From Lingula anatina (Eukaryota > Brachiopoda > Lingulata > Lingulida > Lingulidae), in assembly GCF_001039355.2 (NCBI RefSeq), contig NW_019773770.1, forward strand, positions 122,001 to 186,000: a DNA stretch of 64,000 bases, in the 5' to 3' direction. Below, piece after piece: positions 36,801-49,096 of the stretch. The notes beneath the pieces were generated by a model. It was not told the DNA's origin and made no database searches. It saw only the letters and a program-made list of their open reading frames with translations. Both the position numbers and the translations under genes were made by a program. Position 1 is the stretch's first letter, and every line of letters begins with the position of its first letter.

Positions 36801-39800
36801 TAAGGTGTGTTGATTAATTAGTGGGTTATGTAGTTAATGCAGGTGTTGGTGCTGAAAGATCTGTGGGTAGTGTTAGTAAATGCCTACTCTGTTTATGAGA
36901 CCTGTTTTTAAGTACATAAGCATTGGCAGTATTTATCTGTGAGTACATTGAGCATGTTACAAATGAAGAGGTCCTTAAACAGATTGATAAAAAAAGACGG
37001 CTTCTCAACACTGTCAGAGAAAGACAACTGAAGTTCTTGGGACATAGCATCAGAAAAGAGGGATTAGAAGATCTTAGCCTGAGCAGTAGGATACCTGGCA
37101 TAAGTGCCCAAGGCAGACAACGAAAGTCCTTTCTTGACAATTTTGAATTACCAACAAGACACCTCTGGTCATGGGCGAGAAATAGAACCCTTTGGCAAAA
37201 TATCAGCGTTCGTCAAACACCGAATCGGTGGTGGCACATGAAGAAGAAGATCCTTGTTCACTTAACATAATTTCTGTTTTACACATTAACGAAGTAAAAT
37301 TTATCAAATTTAACTTACTAACAAGATCAGATATACATATGATAATAGCTATAATTTATTTTAAAAATGTTGTAGTTTTTTAAATCAATAATGATAATTC
37401 ATTGCGGTCTCCCCATCCCCATCATGATGCTTATTGTGATTACAGAAACAGATTCGTAATGAGTATCTACAATCAGGTTACAACTGCCCAAAATTAAATT
37501 TTGGTTGTTAAAACCCCTTATCAATTGTGCTTTTTTGTCTGGTCTTGAGGTACTTGCAAAAAAAAAAAAAAAAAAAAATCAATAGAAATCAATGGCGGTT
37601 TAAGTGAAGTCCCTTGATAGAGCTGACACTGTTACCTTCACCCAGGCACTCAGAGAGCCTGAGGCATCAGATTGTTGTATGAATTAATGTGTGATGTCGA
37701 TAGAACAATTACTGAACCATTCAGAGGCTGGCTTATTAGCTTTCTGGGGAATACAAACTGTGTAGATTGGAGGGAGGGTTGTTTAGTGAACGTGATAGAA
37801 TGGCTGTCACAAGGGTACCCTACAAGATCAAGGGGGGGGGGGGCGTGGTCATTATTTTTTAATAGATATTTTGAGATTGCATGCTGTATTTCATAAACAT
37901 AATATTTAGAAGTGCTCCACGTTTCAGTGTTCCAGGGTTATGAAAGTTGGATATTGATGATCTGGATGTTTGGCCCATTTTTGTGGAATTTTGCTTTTAC
38001 ACAAATTGTTTTGTAGATGTTAGTTTGTGTCCCCTTGGTTATTAGGCCCTGCAGTAGCTACTGCTAGTCCACTTTATTGAAATTTGGTGGTGATTATGCA
38101 GTTAAGCATTGTATAATATTAATATGTCGAAATTGGCAATGAGGGTATTCAGTGCACTTCCTTGTTATTATCAACAAAATTATGAGAGTGAGTACCGTAA
38201 TATATATAAAATTCACCCTAAGTTGAAGTAATAACTCATCTTGGTTACATAACTTTTTTTCAAATTATTCCAATTTTTGTGAATTTTTTACTTTTACAAA
38301 ACTTTGCATTTTCAGAAGTGACAGACTTCTGGCCTGTTTTGCTGTTGATGTTCACTTTATATAGTTCTGGTCATTTGACAGCGTGTGCTGTCTTGTTCAT
38401 TAAAAGGGCATATTTATAAACATTTACACGGAGTTGGCTGGAAACCTCAAAGAGTTTCCACACAAATCAAAATAACAAATTACAGTTTTAAGTTGTTTCC
38501 AGGAGCTGTGGAAGCTTGTCTTCTGCATGGCCTCAAGAAACGTGCGCTAGGTCTCTTTAAGCTGAGCACCACTACTGCGCTGCTCCAGAAAGTTGCCAAG
38601 GGATTTGAACCAGCGGCCCATGTCATGAAGACTTACAGTGAAATAGAAAATCTGCATGAAGCATCCAAGTGAGATTCAATCTGGCACTTCCATACATTTG
38701 AACACACACACAATGCGCAAATACATGCACACAAAGTAACATGCATACATGCGAACATTTGGTCAGATGTGCACAAGTAGGTGTAATACCTCAGGGAAGT
38801 GACCAGTTATATTATGTGTTCTCTGCATCTGCTATGATATTTATGAACCTAGGGAATACTGGAATCTGTGGATGGGTTTAATGAAATTATAGTAAGAAAG
38901 TGTGTGAAAATGTTTTTATAACACAGACCTCAAAACAAATGTATTTTTTAAATTTAGTCCAAGTTAAAGATGAATTAGAATGTATACAGAAGAACATTGT
39001 TTTCATATGTATTTTGTATTTTCGTATTACTTGCCATTTAGTTTAAAGCCTTTTTAGTATATGTTATTGTAACAGTTATATTATCAAATTTATATTTCAG
39101 AAAATCATCCATTTCCCTCACTTTAGATGGCAACAGAAATCAGAGTGTAAAGAAACCAAGTGGTATTTACAACCCCAAATACTTGTGGATCAGGATTGCT
39201 CTTTTTGAGAAACAGCTGGCCAAGATTTTAGACTATCTTGTCAAAAACTGGAAGTAAGCAGATTGGTTTTAAAATTATGCTCATAAAAGACTTTAGATGA
39301 ATGTATTGATTTTGAAATATGGCAAATGGGGTGTATCTTTTCTGAGTTCCGGGTGGATTGATGGTTATTTCCTTTCTTCCAAGATAACATATATATTATG
39401 TGAAAACTGGCATGCAGTCTTTCATTTTTGGGGTACATGTTTATCTTGTGAAACTCCTTAGTAAAGATTGTGGTGCAGACATTATGAAAAACTATTCAGT
39501 TTTATAACTGCCACTTATTCTGAAAGCCCATTTGCTTAAATGCCCTCTATTTGGAGTAAAGAAGAAGCATCTCCTAAAAGCTTTTTTATTATTCTCCCTT
39601 TTCCTATGCAAAACATTCTCATATTTTGTTTATTTGTATGTATGAAGAATAATTATTAATTAACATAAGTGAGCGTTATTGGACTGCAAGGTCACATACA
39701 CATACACTAACATTGCAGCAGATAAACCAAGCACTTTGTTAAACACTGGACTTTTAAGAGGCTGTAACATTATAGAAACACTCTTATTTCATTCCAGAAT

Positions 39801-42800
39801 ATCTGCAAACATGATTTTCAGACAGCTAGTTATTTAATGAAAATCTACTAAATGTTATTTGATTTGCTTCCTTGAAACCTTTTGTAAATAGATATATAAA
39901 TGATTTATAGTGCCACCAGATTTAAGTTGCTTAGGATTTGCCCTCCTTATTGCCGTACATTCCCCCTTCTCAGCCACATCTTATAACTTATAATAGCCTC
40001 ACCTCACAAACTACAAGGACAAAATGTACATTTGGATGACATTTATTTATTTATTTATTATTTATTTATCTATTCATTTATTTATTTATTTTTACAATGA
40101 GTTTTATTAGGAAGAGATTGTCTAATGTTAAATTGTTTTTCCAGTAAATATTATGAGGAGTGGGCATTAATAGCTGATGGTTGTGATGGACCTATTCTCT
40201 CCTCTCTCTTAGGTAATGGTTGGCTTCCTTGATGTTTTGCTTAATTTTTTAGTTTGGGTTATTTTCTTAGAGTTGTTAATTACATATTGTTATTATCCAG
40301 TCAGTTCATTTTAATTGCCGTTTTGTATTAGTTATTAAAGCATGTGAGGATGAATCATGAGAAATTACTCAACTGAGAAAAAAATTAATGAATTAATTAT
40401 TGCAAAAGATGTTCTATAGAAATACAATCATGTGTGTATTTCATTATCCTTTCATATAACATGCAGTCATACCACACCTCCAGATCTTTAAATATTGCAT
40501 GTTATGTTGCTAGTACTATGTGACCTGCGATAATTTCATATCTCCATGTATGTGTTTAGTTGGTCCCTGTGCCCTGGAATATACCAAGATGAAAACCACT
40601 GACCATCTGTGGACAGACCCGCCTGCAGATGAGCTGGTGCAAAGACACAGGATCCACAGTGGAGGCAATCACCACATTACCAGGCCAGACTCCCCAAAGA
40701 GGCCTGGACTGCAGGTATATAGCTGTTTTTAAATCTCACGTGGTGTAACACAGCACAGTTTTTCATAAAATCACATGTAATTTTCAGGTTCCTAGTGACC
40801 ACATTGTGGCGGGTTGTCCACATTGTGCCTAGGCACCATTTATTATGCCATTAGGCTTAGCACACTGGTGTGACTCTTGGTTGTGTCATGATGCTACACC
40901 TAACAGCATGCTCTCATTGTTTATTATGTCATTGCTCATAGTCATTGGCACTGCTGACCTAATAGCAGTTTACCTGTTAAGCCTCCTACATGACATGAAT
41001 TATTTACATGCAGAGAAGAATTACATAGAGTTTTGCTTATTAGAACCTTGTTATACATGTGAAGGGCATCAGTTTATTGAGGTTACTTTTCTGCTCTTTT
41101 TCCATAAAGAAAGCTTGTCTGTCTGTATATTTATTTATTTATGATTAAGGAGACCTATTTTGGCTGCATTTTGTCATATAAAAAGTGTTTTCAGACTCTT
41201 CTGAATGAAATTTTCAGTGTAGAAATGGTAAACTTCCAATTTTCAGTCATTAAATGCAGCAGCCTGTCACTGCTGCCATGTCCTGTTTTCAGTACTAAGC
41301 TCGTGTGTGTAGAGGCCAGGTGACGGCAATAGAGAGACACAGGGCCAATTATATGTACTGGTTTACACAGAAGAAAATAATTTCAATAGGATTCCTTTCA
41401 GATAATTACTTGCTTGCAACAACATGTTGTATGCAAGAAGTAGGCTTTTTGAGAAGCATTGGCTGATCTGACATAGAATAAAGTTGACACAAAGCTGCTA
41501 ATTGGGCTATATACTTCTTCGCTCAACTTATTTTTAATATTGATACAACTTTATAAATATAATGAAATCAGCTGTATAAGCAATTAATACTTTACCTATG
41601 AAAGTTTACGGTTTGTATATTCTGCATATAGTGATTAGTTTGACTACCAGAAGCTGACGGCACCTGCATGTTGGTGTGCATTACTTATGATGTTGATGTG
41701 ACTTTGGAGAAGAGAGATGGAAAGTGTTATTTGTGGTTTGGATAGACTCTGCATGTTTGTATGGATCACAGGGCAAAATCAGTTGACAGAGCTCCATTAT
41801 AAAGATAATGAGCAGAAATTTGATGTTTACTGTCAAGTTGTTTTGGAAAATTGGATGGATTCAGGGGATTTTAATGTCATGTCCTAGAATTACATGATGG
41901 GAGTAGTGCAGAAATGAAGATTTGAGACTTAGTACAACCTTGGGTTGATATTGTTCATTGTATTAAAATGACTGAAGTTGAGGAATATTGGGAATTCTGC
42001 TAACAGGACAGTGAATAAGGGTATGAGGTGAATTTGTTACACAGTTAAAATAGGTTGAGTGAAAGACTATTGGCATAGAAAACCTCAGAATGTTCAGTCA
42101 GTTTGCCAGTTCATTTGAAGAGATCTTCACTTGTTGTGTGAAATTCCACAGAAAAAAGACCAGGAAGGCAAGAACAAGAAATAACAGTTTCTTCATAATA
42201 GATCAGAAAAAGAAGTTTAATTTTATACCAAGAAGAAAGAAAGTTACAATAGTGCACATAAACATGCAGAATATTGGGGAAAATGTCCATAACAAGGTAA
42301 ATTTTGAAGATGAAAAAAGAGAACAAGAAGAAGAAAACCCCAACAATATGTTTAAATATATTACACTTGTAAACACATGCCATGAATATAGGGAATCTTT
42401 ATACTAGATGTATGGATCGAAGGTTGAAGTGATCTTTAAATGACCTTCATGCTGAAGGTTGATTGTGTTGCATTACATTCAGCTATGTAGTCATGACCTT
42501 AAGCAAGATGTTCAAGAGTGAAATATCTGTGCCAAAGCTCCAAGTATTTGTTGTGTTATTTTAGATAAAACTTCTGTCAGGCAGATTAATAAAGCTGGAA
42601 AATGTGCATTCAACCGTACATTTGAAAAAGTGAATGAGTCACCTGTTGGATAATTGCACCAAATAGATAAAGTGCTGTAGAATTATCATTTATATGCACA
42701 GGCTTTGGAAGTTCTTGAAACCTTTATCATTATACTTTACAGTTAATTCCTTATATTTTTGAAAATAAAAAAATGTGAAAGAATTATCAAAAGAAAAAAA

Positions 42801-45800
42801 AAAAAGAAAGAAAAAAGGCAATTCTTTCTGGCCCATGCCCATCATAATGCAATATTTTAATAAAAGTTATATTTCTTCCAGATCCGGAGACACACCAGTA
42901 GCAGCAGTGAGGAGAGCATGAGGGGAGCTCCAGTGTCGGCCAAAGAATATGTAGAATCTCTTCATCAGAATTCCAGGGTGCTTCTCCTGTATGGAAAGAA
43001 TAATGTCCATGTTCAGCCAGTATGTGTTCAATATGTTTTATATGGTATCATTTGATAAGACAACAGTGTTTGCATATTGCCTTGCATAAAAGTTTCTTTA
43101 TGCTATGATAAACCCGGCAAATTGTATATTATTTTTTTTAGTGCTCAGTTCTTACAGTTTTACTTGAAAATTGTTAAGGAGCCTGTCTTGAGAAATCTAA
43201 CCCAAAGCTGCATAATTGTTACAAACCAGCAGAATACTGATAAATTTCAATATACATACCTGAAAGCAATTGCAGCGGAGAGTCATTAATCGTGCAATTA
43301 TTGCATCTACCTTGATACTTTTATAAGGCCTTTTATTTCACTTCAAAAGTCTGAGAATCGTGCCGATTTGATATTCATTCAATCTCACTGATTTGATATA
43401 AAAAGAAATTCTTTGTATGTTATAGTATGTTTTTGCCTGCAGAAAGAAGATGCACAGCCCTTGCCTGGCTACCTGTCTCTTCATCAGTCTGCAGATGGAC
43501 TGACCGTCAAGTGGACACCCAATCAACTGATGGGTGGTGGACAGAACACTCAGGAAGACACGGATAAAAGGTGACCTACAGATACACTGAAATGATTGAT
43601 CATAGAGCATGCCCCTCTTGTCTTAAGTCATTTACCAATGAATCAGCGCAGAAAAAATCCTTGATATTTGAAAACTGATGTTGTTCATGTATTACCTTTT
43701 GCTTTTTTTTCTTTTGAATGTTGTCAATTGGAAATGAATGTGGTACTTTGATTAAACACCTTAATTATGCTATTGTTAGTTGTTAGTCTTTGTGATTGAC
43801 TCATTCTGCACACTTTGACTGTGCACATTTGTTCTATTTTTTATTTGATTGAGCAGAATACACATCATTTTTCCTAGATCTTTTGTGCACCAGTGATTTT
43901 TCTGTGATTGACAATATATTGTATAGTTCAAATATAGTGAATGTCATTTAGGTCTGCATACATGGTTCACAAAGATAATCCAAATAGTGTGTTATACCGA
44001 TATAATTGTGGCAGTTAAAGCCTATTTTTTAACCGTAAAACAGGGGTTGGTGGGGAACTTTAAATTGAGTTGGTGGAATACTTTTGTCATGGTTTAGAAT
44101 GTAAGAATGAGTGAATGCAATGCTTATAGTACATGCGCATATTGAAATTTTGTTTGACCTCAAATGTTATTTGGAATCACATAGCACAAACCATGTCTCA
44201 GTGGAAGTTCACTGATTGTTATGTGGCTGTTAAATGTAGGCGGTGTAAAGATTGGTAATAATACATAATGTAAAATCCTATTAGAGAGAAATGATGTGTA
44301 AAATCCCATCAGAGAGAAGTGATGTGTATTTTGTCTAGAATTTTCTGTTTGCTTTATCAAATTACCACTGAGTGTGTTGTAATGAGCAGTTGTTCTTATG
44401 TGCTGAAAAGTTTTTGAACCTTTTTTGTTAAATATTAAAGCTTAAAAGCAAATTTTATCTGTTTTTAAAAGAGTGTTCCTTTCAAAAATCTAGAAATGAC
44501 ATGCCTCCTGCTCAGGCTAACACTTTCAAATTTCTCATAACTTGTTTTGCATTTGTGTCTTAATGATATTTATGTTTTCTTTTTACTCACTCACATCTGT
44601 TTCCCCCCTTTAGTTCCTCTCATCATTCTGCTAGCAACCATATTCATAGACATAAATATAAGCGTTTCCTCAAGAAAAGGGGTTCACAGGAGTGAGTATG
44701 ATTTTTTTCCATTCCTCATGTTTTTCTCTTTAGTTGCATTCACCCATACCAAGTTAAACCAGTTCAGCACCAGGTAATCTTCTCCTGCTAATCAATCAGG
44801 CAATGTGCAAGTTATTTAGACCACGTTCCCATACCAAGCTTGATCTAGCAGGATCGACCCATCTCCGTTGGGGTTCTCGCTAAATAACATTCTGCTTGAG
44901 CGACTCTGATGTCTGGCATACCTACTGAAGTTGTTAAGGGGTAATTAACTAGCATTTAGCAGCTTCAGTAGATGTGCCAGACCTCTAAGCCACTTAAGTA
45001 AAATGCAATTTAGCGAGAATCCCCTCGGAGACAGGTCAATCCTGTAAGTATGATAGGGGTATGAGAATGGTCCCTTAGTCATCTATTAGTTAATTGTGCC
45101 ACCAGCGTATGCATAGGAGGTACTTTGATATTAGCCCCAAACCACTGCACCCTCCTTGTCTGTTGCATGGGAATCAAGGAACTGGCATTTAGTAGGACTG
45201 GGACTGACATTTCATTAAAAGTTAAAAGGAAACATAGACTAAAATGTGTTTCACTAACCAAGGGAAAAGCAGATATAGTTATAATATAGAAGTTAAAAGG
45301 GAACAACACAATCCCAGCACTGAAGTCACTTTTTCCTAAACTATGAGTTTAGGGGCTGTGTGCTTTATTTTATAAACTTAATGCAATTATACGGTAGTGT
45401 TTCCCACATGCTGTGATCAATAAGTACATTTTCAGCACAGTTTCTACTTTTTTTTTTTTTTTGGGGGGGGGGGGGTCAAAATTGAAAACTTATTAGATAT
45501 CTCTTCTTATCCTATCTTATTATCCCTTTGTTGTGTCTAATGCCAGCTGGTGGTACAAACCCAGGAGTTGGTAATTTTGTGAGTTTTAACAATTCATTCA
45601 GTAGAACTGTGTAAAATCAACTTACTACTGGGCTACTGGGATGAGGACTGACTAATTACTGGGCTAGGTGAATTTGAGCTGGTGCTGAAATGGTTTAGTG
45701 GGTATGGGTGTTCTTTTTTTAATCTTTTACCTCATGTTTTTTCCTTTATCAGCAGCTTTGATTATCAGTTGCGTCATTTCTCTATTACATATTTTTTGAT

Positions 45801-47313
45801 TTAAGAAAAATGATGAAATTTATGAATGTAAATAATTTATGAGCGAAAAGTATCTGGCAAAAGCAAGGGATTCCTCCAGCTTAAGTTGAAAAATTTGTTA
45901 TTGGAGATTTTTAACAGCATTTTTAACCTTAATGACTACCTTAATGACTAACTTTGGACGGTAGTGCTTTTGCTGTTTAGATGTAACAATGTGGGAGCAG
46001 AAATGAATAATATATACCTAATATCGATAATTAGAATAATAGAGGCTGGGTACTGATGCAAAAGTTATTAGAATAGGCAAACTCATAGCAAAAATGGGTT
46101 TTATATTTGTTGCAGTCTTTTACATCAATAAAACTCATCCTTGAATATTGCATTGGATTTGGAAACAGTAGAAGTAATTTGTCCTTATATGTATGTGCTT
46201 GTTTTATTACAAAAGAAATGTGATTTAGTCTCTCATATATTTTTCACATACAATGAGCACTAGACCTTTACATTGCAAAACATTTCCTAGAAATGCCAGT
46301 AAGTTTCCCTTAATCATCTAGTCATACACCACCCAAAAGTATTGAATAAATGACACCTGATTTTGAGTTTTTGGTTTAATTTTTAATCACTCTTGCAGTG
46401 AGTATGGAAACTGATGAACTGTTGGCGTGATGGTATGTTTAGAATAGGAGTTATAGATTGTTATGTTCTTGGTGGTTTTGGACTTGATAAAGGGAATTTC
46501 CAGGAAAAATGAGTTTTCCTATAAAATGTCAAAAGAACATTGCATGACCTTAAGAGCACGCAAGGGCCACTTGAACTTAATGCTGAATTTTATTTTCCTC
46601 GAAATTTAAATAGTTTCCCACAGAATACCATATCCAAAACCATTCAAAGAACGAAAGTCAAGGTTTTTGAATCACTTTTGTAACTAAGATTAAATACTGG
46701 TTTTGCATAGGGTATAACATTGTGATTAAGGAGGGAATCGCTGAAATATCCAGAAAAGTTAATTTTTCCAATACAAAGGTCTAGTGCGCATTGTGTGCTT
46801 TAAATGCCTCTGGCAACAGCTTTCTCTGTGTAATTTTCCAGTATCTACTGGGACTATGCCTTGGCCATTCATGTGGATGAGATAGTCTACCTTCACTGCC
46901 ATCAGCAGCGTAAGTACTTCTGATTGTTTACACTGCGAAAATGAAACAGATTCAGCTCATTTTGAATATTTTTTTTTTTAGTACAGACACAATGATACAG
47001 ATTCAAAATGCAAAAAGATAGCAGACCTGGCAAGCTATATATGAGTGTTTAAATTGGAATACTTTCTGTAACAAAGTATGAAACATAAAAATATTTATAT
47101 CCATAGCAAATGTGGAGTTCTTAAATTTATGCATAAAACTATTTTTAGCTGACAGTGGTGGCACCCTGGTCCTAGTGGGGCAAGATGGTGTCCAGCACCC
47201 CCCTATACATTTCCCCAAAGGCGGTCATCTGCTGGCCTTCCTGTCCTGCCTAGAGAATGGCCTGCTGCCCCATGGTCAGCTTGACCCTCCCCTATGGTCA
47301 CAAAGAGGTAAAG
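26709..47313 (+). CDS. SGSM1/2: Small G-protein signalling modulator 1/2, N-terminal half (RUN domain and PH-like start; 3' end missing)
   Basis: RUN-TBC protein that in vertebrates binds Rab and Rap GTPases. Exons in phase: 26709-26792, 32736-32811, 38503-38668, 39101-39253, 40145-40212, 40560-40714, 42882-43019, 43443-43570, 44614-44691 (possible cassette), 46842-46909 and 47149-47313, giving 426 residues and ending in phase 1. The RUN domain spans about residues 28-195: [49 protein letters not shown] and [13 protein letters not shown]. The PH-like region follows ([67 protein letters not shown]). The next expected block (KVFPKLRKR-like) and the TBC domain were not found before 64000. The first two introns hold the N gap and most of the foldback repeats. 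M9 (26733) is an alternative in-frame start. Closest by eye to SGSM1. Confidence 0.92.
27393..27468. repeat. AT microsatellite left of the gap
   Basis: Uninterrupted AT dinucleotides. Open frames of alternating Ile/Tyr on both strands are artefacts of this array. Confidence 0.95.
27576..27805. other. Assembly gap (230 N) beside AT microsatellites
   Basis: A run of 230 N. An AT dinucleotide array of about 75 bases sits about 100 bases to the left, and another AT array followed by AAT/AAAT arrays begins just to the right. The gap lies in SGSM intron 1. Confidence 0.97.
27806..27941. repeat. AT, AAT and AAAT arrays right of the gap
   Basis: The AT array is followed by AAT and AAAT units. The array resumes directly after the N run, consistent with the gap being caused by low-complexity sequence. 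Confidence 0.95.
30827..31192. repeat. Near-identical tandem copies around the single N at 31006
   Basis: About 180 bases (30827-31005) recur after the N (31007-31192), with a few substitutions and small length changes in the T tract. The copies share the stretch from GATAGAGGC to the T-rich run before ACAGTCA. Period about 184. Confidence 0.9.
33482..34516. mobile_element. 1.03-kb near-palindromic foldback element
   Basis: The left arm (33482-33912) starts TTACCATGGCCCATAGGAGC. The right arm (34069-34516) ends with its reverse complement and mirrors the whole left arm with scattered mismatches, including GACATGTACTATTGGACATG and its partner. A unique spacer of about 156 bases lies between. 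No transposase frame was seen. Flanks are A-rich, so a target duplication cannot be called. It lies in SGSM intron 2. Confidence 0.9.
34530..34782. repeat. Foldback element, family 1, copy 3
   Basis: Shares CAGCTTAAGTGGCTTAGATG, the central AATTAATTACCCCCTAACAG, and AATTTAGCGAGAATCCC with the other family 1 copies. It lies only about 14 bases after the large palindrome. Confidence 0.88.
35010..35265. repeat. Dispersed repeat of a type known from many aquatic animals
   Basis: Runs from CCAAGGAGGTTATGTTTTCA through a TTTGTCTGTCTGTTTG stretch, GATTTTGATGAAATTTTC and GATCCGGATCA to GAGGTCTGCGCTCTCAGAGT. I recall very similar modules as high-copy interspersed repeats in fish, molluscs and other marine phyla. 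Its class is not certain to me. Confidence 0.65.
36649..36902. repeat. Terminal-inverted-repeat element (about 254 bp)
   Basis: The left arm GGCATTTACTAACACTACCC, continuing to GCAGATCTTTTAGCAC, is matched at the right end by the reverse complement with two or three differences. Arms are about 50 bases and there is no coding content. It sits immediately upstream of the LINE fragment. Confidence 0.88.
36944..37268 (+). mobile_element. LINE reverse-transcriptase C-terminal remnant
   Basis: An open frame of about 107 codons carrying the conserved C-terminal module of animal LINE polyproteins: [32 protein letters not shown] and [10 protein letters not shown]. The endonuclease and RT domains are absent upstream, so this is a 5'-truncated, dead copy. 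The exact LINE clade cannot be set from this piece. Confidence 0.8.
44614..44691 (+). other. Candidate cassette exon of SGSM
   Basis: A 78-base open segment preceded by a pyrimidine-rich tract and TAG and followed by gtgagt. It enters in phase 2 from the exon ending at 43570 and leaves in phase 2 into the exon at 46842, so it can be included or skipped without a frame change. It encodes 26 basic and Ser/His-rich residues ([17 protein letters not shown], then a KK-rich end) between the WTPNQLM block and IYWDYALA. No vertebrate counterpart comes to mind. Confidence 0.6.
44821..45074. repeat. Foldback element, family 1, copy 4
   Basis: Outer arms CGTTCCCATACC and GGTATGAGAATGG. Inner arms carry GGTTCTCGCTAAAT and ATTTAGCGAGAATCCCC. 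The centre has GGGGTAATTAACTAG. It is the longest and best preserved copy, in an SGSM intron. Confidence 0.9.
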
Positions 47314-49096
47314 GTAGGTGTGGTGTTGATGTCCTCCCTAGTACTGTAGAGCCATAAGACATAATTCCATTCTGTTTGTGAATTCTTGGTTTTATATGTG
47401 CTTTTTCATCAGACTGATTTCTTGCCATGGAAAGCTGACAGTGCATTCAGAACAGTGGACTAACAGATCTGAAGATCACCCACTAAAAAGCTTGCAGCTT
47501 AATTCCCAATTAGACACTGAATAGATTCTCCATGGGGATTACTCAACAAGCATTGTAGTTGGTTGGCCATATTTGATCCATGGATCAGTTAGTCCAGTGT
47601 TCTGAATGCGGCCTAAGCTAATTCTTTTCTCATTTTGCTCAATGACATTGTAAGTGAGTGGAAATGTATGCAGTGTCCAGCTATGGAGCTGGTTAGCTTA
47701 GGTAGTGTGTTCTATTTTGAACAGTCACAAGTAGACAAGAAATGTGCCAGTGCTGTGCTGTGAGACACCCATGCTAGCATAGATTTTTTCTTTGTCAAAT
47801 ATAGAAGAAAATTTAAGTGAACTGAAAAATGAGAAATAAATTATCTTTTGCATCAATTCATCATTGATTTGGTATAAAAAAGTTAAAAGACTAGGTGAGG
47901 TTATTTGCTGGCATGTGTTGAATGACCATGTCTAGGTGCTGCACAGACTGCCATCTCCATTGGATTTTCAAGGAAAAAAATCTATGTTGTTGCATATTAC
48001 TACACTCTTGGTGAGACTGGACCAAGCATAGAAATCCTAAGTAAGCTTTCTGATTCTCTTTGTTTTTCAATCAACATTGACTTTCCTGTGTTTTATCCAG
48101 TGTCATCAAAAGTAATTTTTTGTACTTTGAGTTCCACATATTATTTCATACCAGACAACAAGCTGACCATAATATGAAATATATAATTTTACTCTCATGA
48201 TTATAATGCAGTCTGTGGCATGTGCGGTTTGATTCATGTTGATGGAACTAGTGCTTCTGATATGGACAACTCCTCATTAATAATAGCTACATTTGTATTT
48301 TGTTTAGTTTACACATTCTTCAATGTGCATTGGTCAGATATTGGCACCATGTCTGTAGTTTGACATTTTGTCATACTTAGAGAGAAATTCAGATATTTTC
48401 ACTGACCAGGAACTATTATATGGAGTTTTTCACTAAGTTTATCTTGACTTACTTTTTGCCAAAACCTCAGTCTAATGAGTGGAAGTACATGTATGAGGTC
48501 ATTGTATGTCATGATGGTTTGATGCTGCAAACGGTTTCTTTTAAGATTATAAAATATTCAAGTGGATGGCATCTCATTTTAGCTGTTGCATGCATTTTTA
48601 CTGTTGAATTATTTTAATTGTATGTATCCTGCTTTTAATGTACAGACACAGTGTGTCTGTACATATAGTCATCATCTGTGTCTGTTGTTTTTGGGTGTTG
48701 TTGTCATTTTCTTTATGCCAGGTCATCCATACATTTTGATTCTTTATTTCTGCACATTTGGGTAAGACCTGCTTTAAGATATTGAAACATTAGTAGCATG
48801 CTGTAGCAAGCTATTAAACATTCACACAATTGAATAAAAAATAAGAAATAGATTACCATTTTAATTAATTTTTTCTTGAATGTATAAATAAGTTACAAAA
48901 ATACACTAACTTGACAACACTTTTTAAGCAATATCACTTTGGCATGTACTAAATAAATATGTTTCATCTATGTATGAAAAATTGCACTTTGAAAGTGATT
49001 CTCACATCAAAGACTGCGTAGGCGAGTGATGCACATTAATTATCATCCGATTGAGCTGCATCAGTTTTGATGAGATTCTGTACAAAGAAATCAATA
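47314..49096. other. Non-coding stretch after the last visible SGSM exon
   Basis: Contains the foldback element at 47443-47609. I see no exon that continues SGSM and no other conserved gene. The 3' UTR of the minus-strand membrane protein gene probably occupies the right-hand end. Confidence 0.45.
47443..47609. repeat. Terminal-inverted-repeat element, family 2, copy 2
   Basis: Left end GCATTCAGAACAGTGGACTA, right end its complement TAGTCCAGTGTTCTGAATGC with one mismatch. The body matches 8365-8541, including CCACTAAAAAGCTT and TAGACACTGAATAGAT. Confidence 0.9.

Noticed and set aside
42090-42407. Plus-strand 105-codon Lys-rich frame in an SGSM intron
   Set aside because: Composition follows the local A-rich DNA, there is no domain, and the overlapping opposite-strand frame is equally long.
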